Below are positions 1 to 6,590 of a stretch of DNA of 8,561 nucleotides, piece after piece. The notes under the pieces are model-generated. The model did not search any database, was not told where the DNA came from, and worked only from the letters and a program-made list of their open reading frames with translations. Position numbers and translations under genes: made by a program. Numbering within the stretch: the first letter of the stretch is position 1; the number at the start of each line of letters is the position of its first letter. The DNA comes from Pseudomonadota bacterium (GTDB taxonomy: Bacteria > Pseudomonadota > Alphaproteobacteria > Rhizobiales > Rhizobiaceae), in NCBI GenBank assembly GCA_023451915.1, contig JAEXXS010000325.1, positions 1 through 8,561 of the forward strand, given 5' to 3'.

Positions 1-781
1 CATCCGCCAGCACTTCGACCAGCCGACCGGCGGCAATGTCGTCGCGCGCATGATAATGCGCGATGCGGGCCAGCCCCACCCCGGCTAAGGCCATGCGGCG
101 CACCGTTTCACCATTATTGGCGAGCAACGATCCATAGACGGCGCGGTCGACAATGCGACCGCTTTCCTTGAGCGGCCAGACCGGCGCAGCGCGGCGGAAA
201 TTGAAGCCAATGCAATTATGATCCGCAAGGTCGTCGACCGTCTGCGGCGTGCCGCACCGCTCCAGATAGGCCGGAGCCGCCACGATCTTGCGCCGCGCCA
301 GACCGATCTTGCGCATCATCATGCTGGAATTTGCAAGCTTGCCGGTGCGAAACGCAACGTCAGTCCGGTCGCGATAAAGATCGACAATCTCGTCCTTCAG
401 CGACAGGTCCACCACGATATTCGGATAGGCGGCGAGAAATTCCGGCAGCACCGGTTCGAGCCCCATCGTGCCGAGCGCAACGGACGTGCTGATGCGCACC
501 GTGCCGCCCGTGCTGGCCGAACCTTGCGACAGTTCGCGCTCGATCTCGTCGAAATCGTGCAGCAGGCCCTGACTGCGCTCATAATAGATGCGGCCTTCTG
601 CGGTCAGCGACAGGCGGCGGGACGACCGTTCCAAAAGCCGCACACCCAGCCGCGCCTCGATGCGGGAAATCAGCTTGCTGATTGTCGATGGGTTCATGCG
701 CAAAAGGCGGGCGGCCTCCGAGAAACTGCCCGCTTCCACGACCCGCAGAAAGACCTGCATCTCACCGGCGCGATTGTCCAT
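1..781 (-). CDS. LysR-family transcriptional regulator (C-terminus cut by window edge)
   Basis: The reading frame is open from an ATG at 781 down to base 1, giving 260 residues; about 35-45 C-terminal residues should lie outside the window. Residues about 8-66 form the LysR winged helix-turn-helix (FLRVVEAGSFSEAARLL, then PSTISKLISRIEARLGVRLL and the wing residues RRLSLTAEG). The rest is the periplasmic-binding-like effector domain, starting near GGTVRIS at about residue 92 and including VDLSLKDEIVDLYRDRTDVAFRTG. ATG 781 was chosen because the HTH starts a few residues in, and the nearby ATG at 785 is in another frame and stops quickly. The gene is divergent from the MFS transporter at 965, the usual layout for a LysR protein controlling its neighbour. 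A T-N11-A box lies 16 bp upstream of its start, consistent with autoregulation. Family assignment is firm; the effector ligand is unknown. Confidence 0.93.
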   Translation of the reverse strand, partial: MDNRAGEMQVFLRVVEAGSFSEAARLLRMNPSTISKLISRIEARLGVRLLERSSRRLSLTAEGRIYYERSQGLLHDFDEIERELSQGSASTGGTVRISTSVALGTMGLEPVLPEFLAAYPNIVVDLSLKDEIVDLYRDRTDVAFRTGKLANSSMMMRKIGLARRKIVAAPAYLERCGTPQTVDDLADHNCIGFNFRRAAPVWPLKESGRIVDRAVYGSLLANNGETVRRMALAGVGLARIAHYHARDDIAAGRLVEVLAD

Positions 782-796
782 TCATGACCCCATCTG

Positions 797-809
797 TGAA
801 ATCGTTTCA
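797..809. promoter_or_regulatory. LysR-type operator (T-N11-A box)
   Basis: TGAAATCGTTTCA is an inverted repeat (TGAAA-N3-TTTCA) that fits the LysR T-N11-A consensus exactly. The symmetry continues outward after one mismatched base on each side (CT at 794-795, AG at 811-812). It lies between the divergent regulator and transporter, 16 bp from the lysR start codon and 155 bp from the MFS start codon. Binding by this particular regulator is inferred from position and symmetry. Confidence 0.6.
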
Positions 810-954
810 TAGATAATGTGGAACGCCAACGCATTTTCAAGGGGGAATGTTCGGCCTATTTGTTGGGACATCACAGATTTCTAATCGATTCCTGACTGGA
901 CGTGTTTGCCTCCCAAGCTTCGCGCCGCCTCGCGAAACACGCCAGCCAGCCAAC

Positions 955-959
955 AGGAG
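955..959 (+). promoter_or_regulatory. Ribosome-binding site fixing the MFS start
   Basis: AGGAG with a 5-nt spacer before ATG 965. It decides in favour of this start over the in-frame GTG at 902. Confidence 0.8.
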
Positions 960-964
960 TTACA

Positions 965-2167
965 ATGAACGCCGTCAACACACAGGGCGCGGTCAATGCC
1001 GCGTCCAGTTTCAACTGGCCGCTGCTTGCGCTTGCAATCGGCGCCTTCGGCATCGGCACCACCGAATTTGCACCGATGGGCCTGCTGCCCGTCATCGCCG
1101 ATGGTGTGAACGTATCAATCCCGACCGCCGGCCTGCTGGTCAGCGCCTATGCCATTGGCGTGACAATCGGCGCGCCGATCATGACTTTGGCCTTTGGTCG
1201 TTTCGGCAAGCGCACCGCGCTGATGCTGCTGATGGCGATCTTCACCATCGGCAACATTCTTTCGGCCTTCGCACCCGACTACTGGACGCTTCTGGCTGCT
1301 CGACTGGTGACGAGCCTCAACCATGGCGCGTTCTTCGGTCTCGGCTCCATTGTTGCGGCCAGCGTCGTGCCGCCGGAAAAGCGGGCAAGCGCCGTTGCGA
1401 CCATGTTCATGGGTCTCACAATCGCCAATATCGGCGGGGTGCCTGCTGCCACCTGGATCGGGCAGCAGATCGGCTGGCGCATGTCGTTTGCGGGAACTGC
1501 GGTTCTCGGCCTCGTCGCCATTACCGCACTGTGGCTTTCCCTGCCACGCGGTGAAGCGGGCAAGATGCCCAATATCCGTCAGGAGTTGGGCGTTCTGATG
1601 CGCCCGACCGTGTTGAAGTCGCTGGCGACAACCGTGATGGGCGCAGGCGCGATGTTCACGCTCTACACCTATGTTGCCGCCGTTCTGGCTGATCGCACTG
1701 GCGCGTCGGAAGGTTTCGTGACGCTGGCGCTCGTCATGATCGGCGTGGGCTTCACCATCGGCAACGCGCTGGGTGGCCGTCTTGCCGACTGGTCGCTCAA
1801 TGGCGCGACGCGAATATTCCTCGGAATGCTCGCCATCGTCAGCTTTGCGCTGCCGCTCGCGCTTAGCAGCCCTGTCGGCGCGCTCATCAGCCTGCTGGTT
1901 TGGGGTGCTGCGGCCTTCGCCATCGTGCCGCCGGTTCAGATGCGCGTCATGCAGGCCGCAGCCGAAGCGCCGGGGCTCGCTTCGTCGATCAATATCGGCG
2001 CATTCAACCTCGGCAATGCGGTGGGTGCTGCTCTGGGCGGCGCCGTGTTGAGCGCAGGCTACGGCTATGCGGCTATCCCGGTGGCGGGTGGCCTTCTGGC
2101 CGCGGCTGGCCTGCTCTTCACGCTGTCGCGCCGCCCGAAGGTGGAGCTTGCCGCCTCGGCTTGCTGA
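965..2167 (+). CDS. MFS transporter, DHA1 drug-efflux/AraJ-like family
   Basis: This 400-residue protein has the length and hydrophobicity of a 12-TM major facilitator, expected to be an inner-membrane proton-coupled exporter. TM1 contains GAFGIGTTEFAPMGLLP, typical of the AraJ/Cml-like DHA1 group. The TM2-TM3 loop motif A is GRFGKR at about residues 78-83. The antiporter motif C region in TM5 reads NIGGVPAATWIGQQIGWR (about 155-172). Start choice: ATG 965 follows a strong ribosome-binding site, AGGAG at 955-959, with a 5-nt spacer; an in-frame GTG at 902 is possible but has no such signal and would add 21 polar residues. The gene is divergent from a LysR regulator and convergent with the ABC permease that ends at 2195. 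The substrate cannot be read from the sequence; drug, sugar or metabolite efflux are all possible. Confidence 0.93.
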   Translation: MNAVNTQGAVNAASSFNWPLLALAIGAFGIGTTEFAPMGLLPVIADGVNVSIPTAGLLVSAYAIGVTIGAPIMTLAFGRFGKRTALMLLMAIFTIGNILSAFAPDYWTLLAARLVTSLNHGAFFGLGSIVAASVVPPEKRASAVATMFMGLTIANIGGVPAATWIGQQIGWRMSFAGTAVLGLVAITALWLSLPRGEAGKMPNIRQELGVLMRPTVLKSLATTVMGAGAMFTLYTYVAAVLADRTGASEGFVTLALVMIGVGFTIGNALGGRLADWSLNGATRIFLGMLAIVSFALPLALSSPVGALISLLVWGAAAFAIVPPVQMRVMQAAAEAPGLASSINIGAFNLGNAVGAALGGAVLSAGYGYAAIPVAGGLLAAAGLLFTLSRRPKVELAASAC

Positions 2168-2181
2168 TAAAACCCGGCTCT

Positions 2182-2211
2182 GGCGCGCGCCTGATCAATC
2201 AAGCGTGCGCC
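2182..2211. terminator. Possible bidirectional stem-loop between convergent genes
   Basis: GGCGCGCGC (2182-2190) can pair with GCGTGCGCC (2203-2211), giving nine base pairs including one G-U when transcribed from the plus strand, around a 12-nt loop. It lies between the MFS stop (2167) and the last codons of the convergent ABC permease, whose stop is inside the loop. Neither side has a uridine tract directly after the stem; on the minus strand a TTTT run appears about ten bases later. It is therefore a weak or non-canonical terminator at best, and the short convergent gap may rely on other mechanisms. Confidence 0.3.
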
Positions 2212-3334
2212 GGAAGCGCAGCAGCGCCATCGTGGCAAAGAGAACGACGAACAGGACCAGCGCATTCACCTCGCCGGCAATATCGGCAAGGGTTGCGCCT
2301 TTCAGCATAACGGCGCGCACGATACGCAGAAAATGCGTGAGCGGGAAAATCTCGCCCAGGGTCTGCGCCCAGTCGGGCATGCCCCGAAACGGAAACATGA
2401 ACCCCGACAGCATCAGCGACGGCAGAAAAAAGAAGAAGGTCAACTGCATGGCCTGCATCTGCGTGCGCGAGGCGGTCGAGATCGTATAGCCGAGCAGCAC
2501 CAGCGATAAAACAAAGATCAGCACGCAAGCCAGAAGCAGCGCCAGCGATCCGACGAACGGCACGCCGAACAGAAGCTTTGCCGCAACCAGCACGACCACC
2601 ACCTGCACCGCCCCGACCGCTAGAAACGGCAGCACCTTGCCCAGCATGATCTCGGCAGGCGTGGCGGGCATGGCCAGCAGATTTTCCATGGTGCCGCGCT
2701 CGGTTTCACGGGTCAGCGCCATGGCTGTCATCATCACCATGGTCATTTGCAGGATGACACCGAGCAGGCCGGGCACGATATTATATTGCGACACGCCTTC
2801 CGGATTGTACCGGCGATGCACAATAACTTGTAGCTGGCTGCGGGCGGCCTCCGTCGCTTCGGCCTGTTTGCCCTGCTCACGCAGCAGCGCCTGACTGGCC
2901 ACGGTGCCAAGCGTCGAAATCGCCCCGCTTGCGACAGATGGATCGGTTGCATCGGCTTCGATGAGAATTTGCGGTGCATCGCCCGCATCCACCCGCCGCG
3001 CGAAGTCGGACGGGATGGTGACGACAAAGGAGACCGTGCCGTTGGCAATCAGCGCTTCGGCTTCGGCAGCGCTTTGCACCACGTGATCGAAGCGGTAATA
3101 GCCGGTGGTTTCCAGCGCCGAAATCATCGCCCGCGTGTAATGATCCTGACTGGTGACAACGAGGGCGCTGGGCAAGCTTTTCGGGTCGTTGTTGATGGCA
3201 AAGCCGAACAGCAGAAGCTGCATTAACGGCACCACCAGCATCATGGCGAAGGTGATGCGGTCGCGCCGCATCTGGATGAATTCCTTCATCAGCATCGCGC
3301 CAAGACGCTCGAATGAAAACCAGCTGCCGGTCAT
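2195..3334 (-). CDS. ABC-2 type transporter permease (YbhS/YbhR/YhhJ-like)
   Basis: This 379-residue inner-membrane protein is the channel half of an ABC exporter. It has the ABC-2 layout: a short cytoplasmic N-terminus, TM1 at about 27-47, a large extracytoplasmic domain (about 50-185), then five TM segments from about 188 to 373. Family-typical stretches are KEFIQMRRDR before TM1, TRETERGTMENLLAMP (208-223) after TM2, and SGFMFPFRGMPDWAQ followed by GEIFPLTHFLRIVR (about 310-340). Its ATG overlaps the ATPase stop codon by four bases (ATGA, 3331-3334), so translation is probably coupled. It is the last gene of the operon. E. coli ybhGFSR has two permease genes, whereas only one is present here and the next gene is convergent, so a homodimeric pore is inferred. 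The exported substrate is unknown. Confidence 0.92.
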   Translation of the reverse strand: MTGSWFSFERLGAMLMKEFIQMRRDRITFAMMLVVPLMQLLLFGFAINNDPKSLPSALVVTSQDHYTRAMISALETTGYYRFDHVVQSAAEAEALIANGTVSFVVTIPSDFARRVDAGDAPQILIEADATDPSVASGAISTLGTVASQALLREQGKQAEATEAARSQLQVIVHRRYNPEGVSQYNIVPGLLGVILQMTMVMMTAMALTRETERGTMENLLAMPATPAEIMLGKVLPFLAVGAVQVVVVLVAAKLLFGVPFVGSLALLLACVLIFVLSLVLLGYTISTASRTQMQAMQLTFFFFLPSLMLSGFMFPFRGMPDWAQTLGEIFPLTHFLRIVRAVMLKGATLADIAGEVNALVLFVVLFATMALLRFRRTLD

Positions 3335-4296
3335 GCTTTGCTGCTCCCAGCCTCGCTGTTCCTGGCGCTGTCCGCTTTCGACATATTGTCCTGCGCATTG
3401 GCCATGAACTGGATGAAAACATCCTCAAGGCTCGTTTCGCCCGCCTCGACGGTGATTCCGTCTCGATGCCTGATCTTGTCGAGCGCCGTTTCAAGCTTCT
3501 CCCTATCGGAGCCGACAACATGCAGCGTCGCCCCAAACGGCGCGACCTGCTGAACGCCCGGCTCATTTTCCAGTTCGCGCGCGATATCGCTGAGCCGCTG
3601 GCCGCTGACGATGAAGGTCGTCAGCCCCGCCTCGGCGATCACATCCTTGACCGTTCCCGTCGCCAGAAGCTTGCCATAGGAAATATAGCTGATGCGGTGG
3701 CAGCGCTCGGCTTCATCCATATAGTGGGTTGAAACCAGCACCGTCAGGCCACCATCGGCAAGGCGGTGAATCTCGTCCCAGAAATCGCGCCGCGCCTTGG
3801 GGTCGACACCGGCGGTCGGCTCGTCCAGCAGCAAAAGCTTCGGCTTGTGCATGATGCAGGCGGCCAGGGCCAGCCGCTGTTTCCAGCCGCCAGAAAGCGT
3901 TCCCGCTAGCTGGTTGCCTCGCGATGTCAGGCCAAGTTCTTCCAGCGTGCGCGCGACATGCTCCCGCACGGGCTTCAGCCGATAAAGCCGCGCCACGAAT
4001 TCCAGATTTTCGGCGATGGTCAGGTCTTCGTAGAAGGAAAAGCGCTGCGTCATGTAACCGACCTCGCGCTTGATCTTCAGCCCTTCCGTGCGCAGGTCGA
4101 AACCCAGCACCTGCCCCTCACCTTCATCGGGCGTCAGCAGGCCGCACATCATGCGAATGGTCGTGGTTTTGCCGGAACCGTTCGGCCCCAGAAAGCCGAC
4201 GATCTCGCCCTCCGCCACCGACATGCTCACATGGTCGACGACGGTTGCGTCGCCGAACCGCTTCACCAGACCTTTGACATCAATGGCGTTCGACAT
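3331..4296 (-). CDS. ABC transporter ATP-binding protein (single NBD, YbhF-like)
   Basis: This 321-residue cytoplasmic ATPase powers the permease encoded next to it. All nucleotide-binding motifs are present: Walker A GPNGSGKTT (37-45), Q-loop glutamine at 84, signature LSGGW (134-138), Walker B LLLLDEP (154-160) with catalytic Glu159, D-loop GVDP (163-166) and switch His191. About 100 residues follow the core, with a C-terminal domain ending near SLEDVFIQFM, common in ABC-2 exporters, and a short polar Ser/Ala/Lys-rich tail. It has one NBD, unlike the tandem NBDs of E. coli YbhF, so it probably works as a homodimer. The start is supported by GGAGG with a 5-nt spacer. It begins 12 nt after the adaptor gene and overlaps the permease by ATGA. 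Confidence 0.95.
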   Translation of the reverse strand: MSNAIDVKGLVKRFGDATVVDHVSMSVAEGEIVGFLGPNGSGKTTTIRMMCGLLTPDEGEGQVLGFDLRTEGLKIKREVGYMTQRFSFYEDLTIAENLEFVARLYRLKPVREHVARTLEELGLTSRGNQLAGTLSGGWKQRLALAACIMHKPKLLLLDEPTAGVDPKARRDFWDEIHRLADGGLTVLVSTHYMDEAERCHRISYISYGKLLATGTVKDVIAEAGLTTFIVSGQRLSDIARELENEPGVQQVAPFGATLHVVGSDREKLETALDKIRHRDGITVEAGETSLEDVFIQFMANAQDNMSKADSARNSEAGSSKA

Positions 4297-4308
4297 GGCC
4301 GCCTCCGT

Positions 4309-5253
4309 CTACCGGGCGGCCAGATCGACATCGACGATCTGGCCGGGCTGGAGCGGAGAAGCCGGATCGACCGGATGCGCTTCGACCAGATAGACAAGCT
4401 TCTGGCGCGTTTCGAGCGAATAGATCACGGGCGGGGTGAATTCGGGGTCGGGCGATACATAGCTCACTTTTGCCTTGAGGTCGGCCGCGCAGCCGTCGCA
4501 CCGGACCGACAGCAAGTCGCCAACCCGGACGGACGAGAATTTTGCTTCCGGGATATAGACTTTCAGCTTCACCGCACCGTTCGGCAGCATGGTCAACACG
4601 GGAGCCGTCGGCCCGGCGGTGTCGCCCGGATTGCGGATGACATCGGTGATCCGCCCCGCAGCGGGCGCGACGATGGTGCGCTTGGTCAGATGCCAGCGGG
4701 CGGAATCAAGCTGCGCGGCAGCACTTTTGACCGCATTTTCAGCGGCTTTGATTTCTTCCGGGCGGGCGGGCAAGCGCCCCACGGCCAGATTGGCCATGCT
4801 CTGATTGATGGAGGCTTCGGCCACTTCCACACTGGTCTTGGCATCGTCCAGCTGCGCCTGCGTCATCACCCCGCGCTTGGTCAGATCCTGCGTGCGCAAC
4901 AATGTGCGCCGCGCATCGGCGGCCTGCGCATTGGCGGTACGCACCGAGGCTTCCAGAACTGCAATTTCATCCGGGCGTTTGCCGACCTGCAAATCGGCAA
5001 GCTTCGCCTCGGCCTCAGCCAGCGCGGCTTCGGCTTGCGCCACGGCAATCTTCGCATCCGTCTCTTCAGTCAGAGCAATCGGCTTGTCCGGTTCCACGCG
5101 GTCACCGCGCTTCACCATGACGGATTGCACCTGCGCAACTTCCAACGGGGCGAGCTGTACGAACTCGCCTTCCACATAGCCGACAGCCAGCGGCTGGCTG
5201 CTGCATGCCGCAAACAGATAGGACGCGAAAGGAACAATACAGAGAAGGCTCAT
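4309..5253 (-). CDS. HlyD-family periplasmic adaptor subunit (YbhG-like), probable lipoprotein
   Basis: This 314-residue membrane-fusion (adaptor) protein should link the inner-membrane ABC transporter to an outer-membrane channel. The N-terminus is hydrophobic and ends in LFAACSS, with Cys17 as a candidate lipidation site, although the region has no Lys/Arg before it and Phe at -3 is not ideal. A half-lipoyl segment (about 36-62, VQSVMVKRGDRVEPDKPIA) is followed by a long Ala/Glu-rich heptad coiled coil (about 66-185). The second lipoyl half (TIVAPAAGRITDVIRNPGD) comes next, then beta-barrel segments containing CDGC (252-255) and EFTPPVIYS, ending in LQPGQIVDVDL. Its ATG overlaps the repressor stop by four bases (ATGA, 5250-5253). 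An AAGGA lies nine bases upstream. No outer-membrane partner is encoded in the window, so a shared TolC-like channel is inferred. Confidence 0.92.
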   Translation of the reverse strand: MSLLCIVPFASYLFAACSSQPLAVGYVEGEFVQLAPLEVAQVQSVMVKRGDRVEPDKPIALTEETDAKIAVAQAEAALAEAEAKLADLQVGKRPDEIAVLEASVRTANAQAADARRTLLRTQDLTKRGVMTQAQLDDAKTSVEVAEASINQSMANLAVGRLPARPEEIKAAENAVKSAAAQLDSARWHLTKRTIVAPAAGRITDVIRNPGDTAGPTAPVLTMLPNGAVKLKVYIPEAKFSSVRVGDLLSVRCDGCAADLKAKVSYVSPDPEFTPPVIYSLETRQKLVYLVEAHPVDPASPLQPGQIVDVDLAAR

Positions 5254-5975
5254 TGCACTTCGTCCTTATTGTGCTCTTCATCGCGGGCAGCGAGAATGGC
5301 GAATAGATTTTGCCGTGCGACGGCTGCAACCGCCTTGGCCTCTTCGGGGCCGAATGCCGCCCAGCCCATGCGCCGCTTCACCGCCTCCTGCCCGATCCGG
5401 AAATAGACCACCTGTCCTAAAAGCGTGAAAACGGTAAGCCGCGTCTGCTCGCTTTCCGCCGGTTCGCCAGTCGCCGCCTCCCAGACGGCGCAGAGCCGTT
5501 TGTGGGTCGGCTCGAAGACGCCGGAATAGATGCGATCAAGGGCTGCGGTTGGATGCGCGAGTTCCCGCAACAGAAATTGAACGATTTCCTCGGACGCCGG
5601 TTGCGCCACGATAAACTGAACCATCCGCTCCAGCGCGATGCCCAGTTGCTGACGCGCAGCCTCTTTTGTCACCGCAGGCAAGCCGATTGCGCTGTAATGG
5701 CCAAGCGCCTGACCGGCGACACCTTGTATCGTCTCGACGATATAGTCGGCGGCGGCAAGCCGCAGCCCTTCCTTGCTGCCGAAATGATAGGCGATGGAGC
5801 CGATATTCGCCTTGGCAAAACCCGCGATCTCACGCGTCGAGGTGGCGTCGAAGCCCTTTGACCCGAACAGCTGCAACGCGGCATGGATCAGCGCCATGCG
5901 CGTCTGGTCACTTGCCGGCGACGGCTCGCTTGGGGCAGGATTGATGACGGTGACACTATTGCGGGGCTTTCTCAT
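5250..5975 (-). CDS. TetR-family repressor, CecR (YbiH)-like with CerR-type C-terminal domain
   Basis: This 241-residue DNA-binding protein is likely the autorepressor of the efflux operon it heads. The TetR helix-turn-helix covers about residues 24-72 (ALIHAALQLFGSKGFDATSTREIA, then NIGSIAYHFGSKEGL). The C-terminal ligand domain resembles that of CecR/YbiH, including LGQVVYFRIGQEAVKRRMGW and FGPEEAKAVAAVARQNL. An unusually long, Pro/Ser-rich arm of about 23 residues precedes the HTH. The start is ATG 5975, because an in-frame stop lies 15 bases upstream of it and the next ATG (residue 27) would cut into helix 1. There is no Shine-Dalgarno before it, and the predicted transcription start coincides with the ATG. 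In E. coli, CecR controls its own gene and ybhGFSR, the same gene set as here. Function is well supported; the inducer is unknown. Confidence 0.93.
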   Translation of the reverse strand: MRKPRNSVTVINPAPSEPSPASDQTRMALIHAALQLFGSKGFDATSTREIAGFAKANIGSIAYHFGSKEGLRLAAADYIVETIQGVAGQALGHYSAIGLPAVTKEAARQQLGIALERMVQFIVAQPASEEIVQFLLRELAHPTAALDRIYSGVFEPTHKRLCAVWEAATGEPAESEQTRLTVFTLLGQVVYFRIGQEAVKRRMGWAAFGPEEAKAVAAVARQNLFAILAARDEEHNKDEVQ

Positions 5976-5981
5976 AAAAGA

Positions 5982-6005
5982 ATTTAATCAATCGATTGAT
6001 TAAAT
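5982..6005. promoter_or_regulatory. TetR/CecR-type operator: 24-bp perfect palindrome
   Basis: The two 12-bp arms, ATTTAATCAATC and GATTGATTAAAT, are exact reverse complements with no spacer. The palindrome covers the whole -10, the spacer and the last base of the -35 of the operon promoter. A bound repressor would block RNA polymerase. The location just before a TetR gene makes self-binding the natural reading. Confidence 0.8.
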
Positions 6006-6010
6006 GTCAA
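5982..6010 (-). promoter_or_regulatory. Promoter of the tetR-hlyD-ABC operon (sigma-70 type)
   Basis: On the minus strand a perfect -35 TTGACA (6010-6005) is separated by exactly 17 bp from a -10-like TTAAAT (5987-5982). Six bases separate the -10 from the ATG, so a start at the usual seventh base falls on the A of the tetR ATG. This predicts a leaderless transcript. Confidence 0.75.
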
Positions 6011-6015
6011 GCAAT

Positions 6016-6048
6016 TGAAAACTGCGCGAGGACATCGCGCAGTTTTCA
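6016..6048 (-). terminator. Intrinsic terminator of the pseudoazurin gene
   Basis: A 14-bp perfect stem, TGAAAACTGCGCGA (6016-6029) with TCGCGCAGTTTTCA (6035-6048), closes a 5-nt loop. The GC-rich upper stem is flanked by an A-run on one side and a T-run on the other, the classic form of a factor-independent terminator working in both directions. It lies 38 bases past the pseudoazurin stop and only 5 bp before the -35 of the tetR promoter. It should stop read-through from pseudoazurin into the efflux operon. Confidence 0.85.
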
Positions 6049-6086
6049 GTCAGATTCGGAGGGTTTTTACGAAGGCCTCTCGCCCA

Positions 6087-6530
6087 TCATTTCGCGCTGG
6101 CGATGACTTTCTCCAACCGGGTCTGGACGATTTTCGGCTTCTTGGCGGCGACGATCTGTTCCAGATTGGCCGGATTGTCGCCAACAGCAATCAGGGCCAC
6201 CATGCCCATGGCAAAATGCGGCGTGCATTTGACGAGATAAGCGCCGGGCTCCGTGACCGTCAGCACATAGTTCTCGTTCATCTTACTCTTGAATGGCGCG
6301 ACGCCTGCCGGGAGCATATCCTTGATCGACTCGACATAGTGCCCCTTGTCCACCGAAATGAAGGTTACCGTGTCGCCGGGCTTTGCCTTGATATAGGCCG
6401 GTTCAAACACCATGACGCCCTCAGCGCCCTTGTTCAGCATGTGAACTTCAATATTCTCCGCAAAAGCGGGCGCAGAAAGCAGGCCGAAGACACCGGCGGC
6501 AAGTCCCAACGCGGTCATACGCATTTTCAT
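6087..6530 (-). CDS. Pseudoazurin, periplasmic type-1 (blue) copper protein
   Basis: This 147-residue precursor carries a Sec signal peptide of about 24 residues (MKMRMTALG..., ending APAFA) and a mature protein of about 123 residues starting ENIEVHML. In mature numbering the copper ligands are His40, Cys78, His81 and Met86 (KGHYVES, then [10 protein letters not shown]), the canonical pseudoazurin positions. Pseudoazurins are one-electron carriers that donate to copper nitrite reductase and, in some species, nitrous oxide reductase or peroxidase; this is family knowledge. ATG 6530 is preferred because GGAG with a 5-nt spacer precedes it and a clean signal peptide follows; extending to 6611 would add 27 residues that spoil the signal peptide and would use the first bases of the predicted transcript. 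It has its own FNR-type promoter and terminator, so it appears monocistronic. No nitrite reductase gene is in view. Confidence 0.95.
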   Translation of the reverse strand: MKMRMTALGLAAGVFGLLSAPAFAENIEVHMLNKGAEGVMVFEPAYIKAKPGDTVTFISVDKGHYVESIKDMLPAGVAPFKSKMNENYVLTVTEPGAYLVKCTPHFAMGMVALIAVGDNPANLEQIVAAKKPKIVQTRLEKVIASAK

Positions 6531-6535
6531 GTCAT

Positions 6536-6539
6536 CTCC
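6536..6539 (-). promoter_or_regulatory. Ribosome-binding site fixing the pseudoazurin start
   Basis: GGAG on the minus strand, five bases before ATG 6530. It supports this start rather than the longer in-frame ORF beginning at 6611. Confidence 0.75.
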
Positions 6540-6590
6540 ATCACGAGCGCTGCCATCGTCCAAGCGGACAGGCCGCAAGCCGCCCAAACA

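Larger units (their letters stand above)
782..964. promoter_or_regulatory. Divergent regulatory region between lysR and the MFS gene
   Basis: This 183-bp gap must hold the promoters of both divergent genes. On the minus strand a reasonable lysR promoter is TTGAAA (835-840) with a 16-bp spacer to CATTAT (813-818). The predicted start near 806 would fall inside the LysR-type box at 797-809, which suits autorepression. On the plus strand a -10-like TCTAAT is present at 880-885, but no convincing -35 sits at the right distance, as expected of an activator-dependent promoter. The promoter calls rest on sequence resemblance only. Confidence 0.4.

Noticed and set aside
218..787. Plus-strand open frame of 189 codons
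   Set aside because: It is antisense to the LysR gene, which is continuous and clearly conserved on the minus strand.
902..964. Upstream GTG start for the MFS protein
   Set aside because: It has no Shine-Dalgarno and adds polar residues, while ATG 965 has AGGAG at ideal spacing.
2182..2191. GGCGCGCGCC perfect palindrome as a regulatory site
   Set aside because: Short GC palindromes are common in such DNA, and it lies in a convergent gap with no promoter nearby; it was considered only as part of a weak terminator stem.
3958..5406. Long plus-strand open frame of 482 codons
   Set aside because: It lies antisense to the adaptor, ATPase and repressor genes, whose proteins show full family motifs. 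Its own translation is rich in Arg, His and Gly with no recognisable domain, typical of an antisense frame in GC-rich DNA.
5987..6001. Second FNR-type box in the tetR promoter
   Set aside because: The half-sites ATCAA and TTGAT are present but in the everted order, so they do not form an FNR box; the TetR operator reading fits better.
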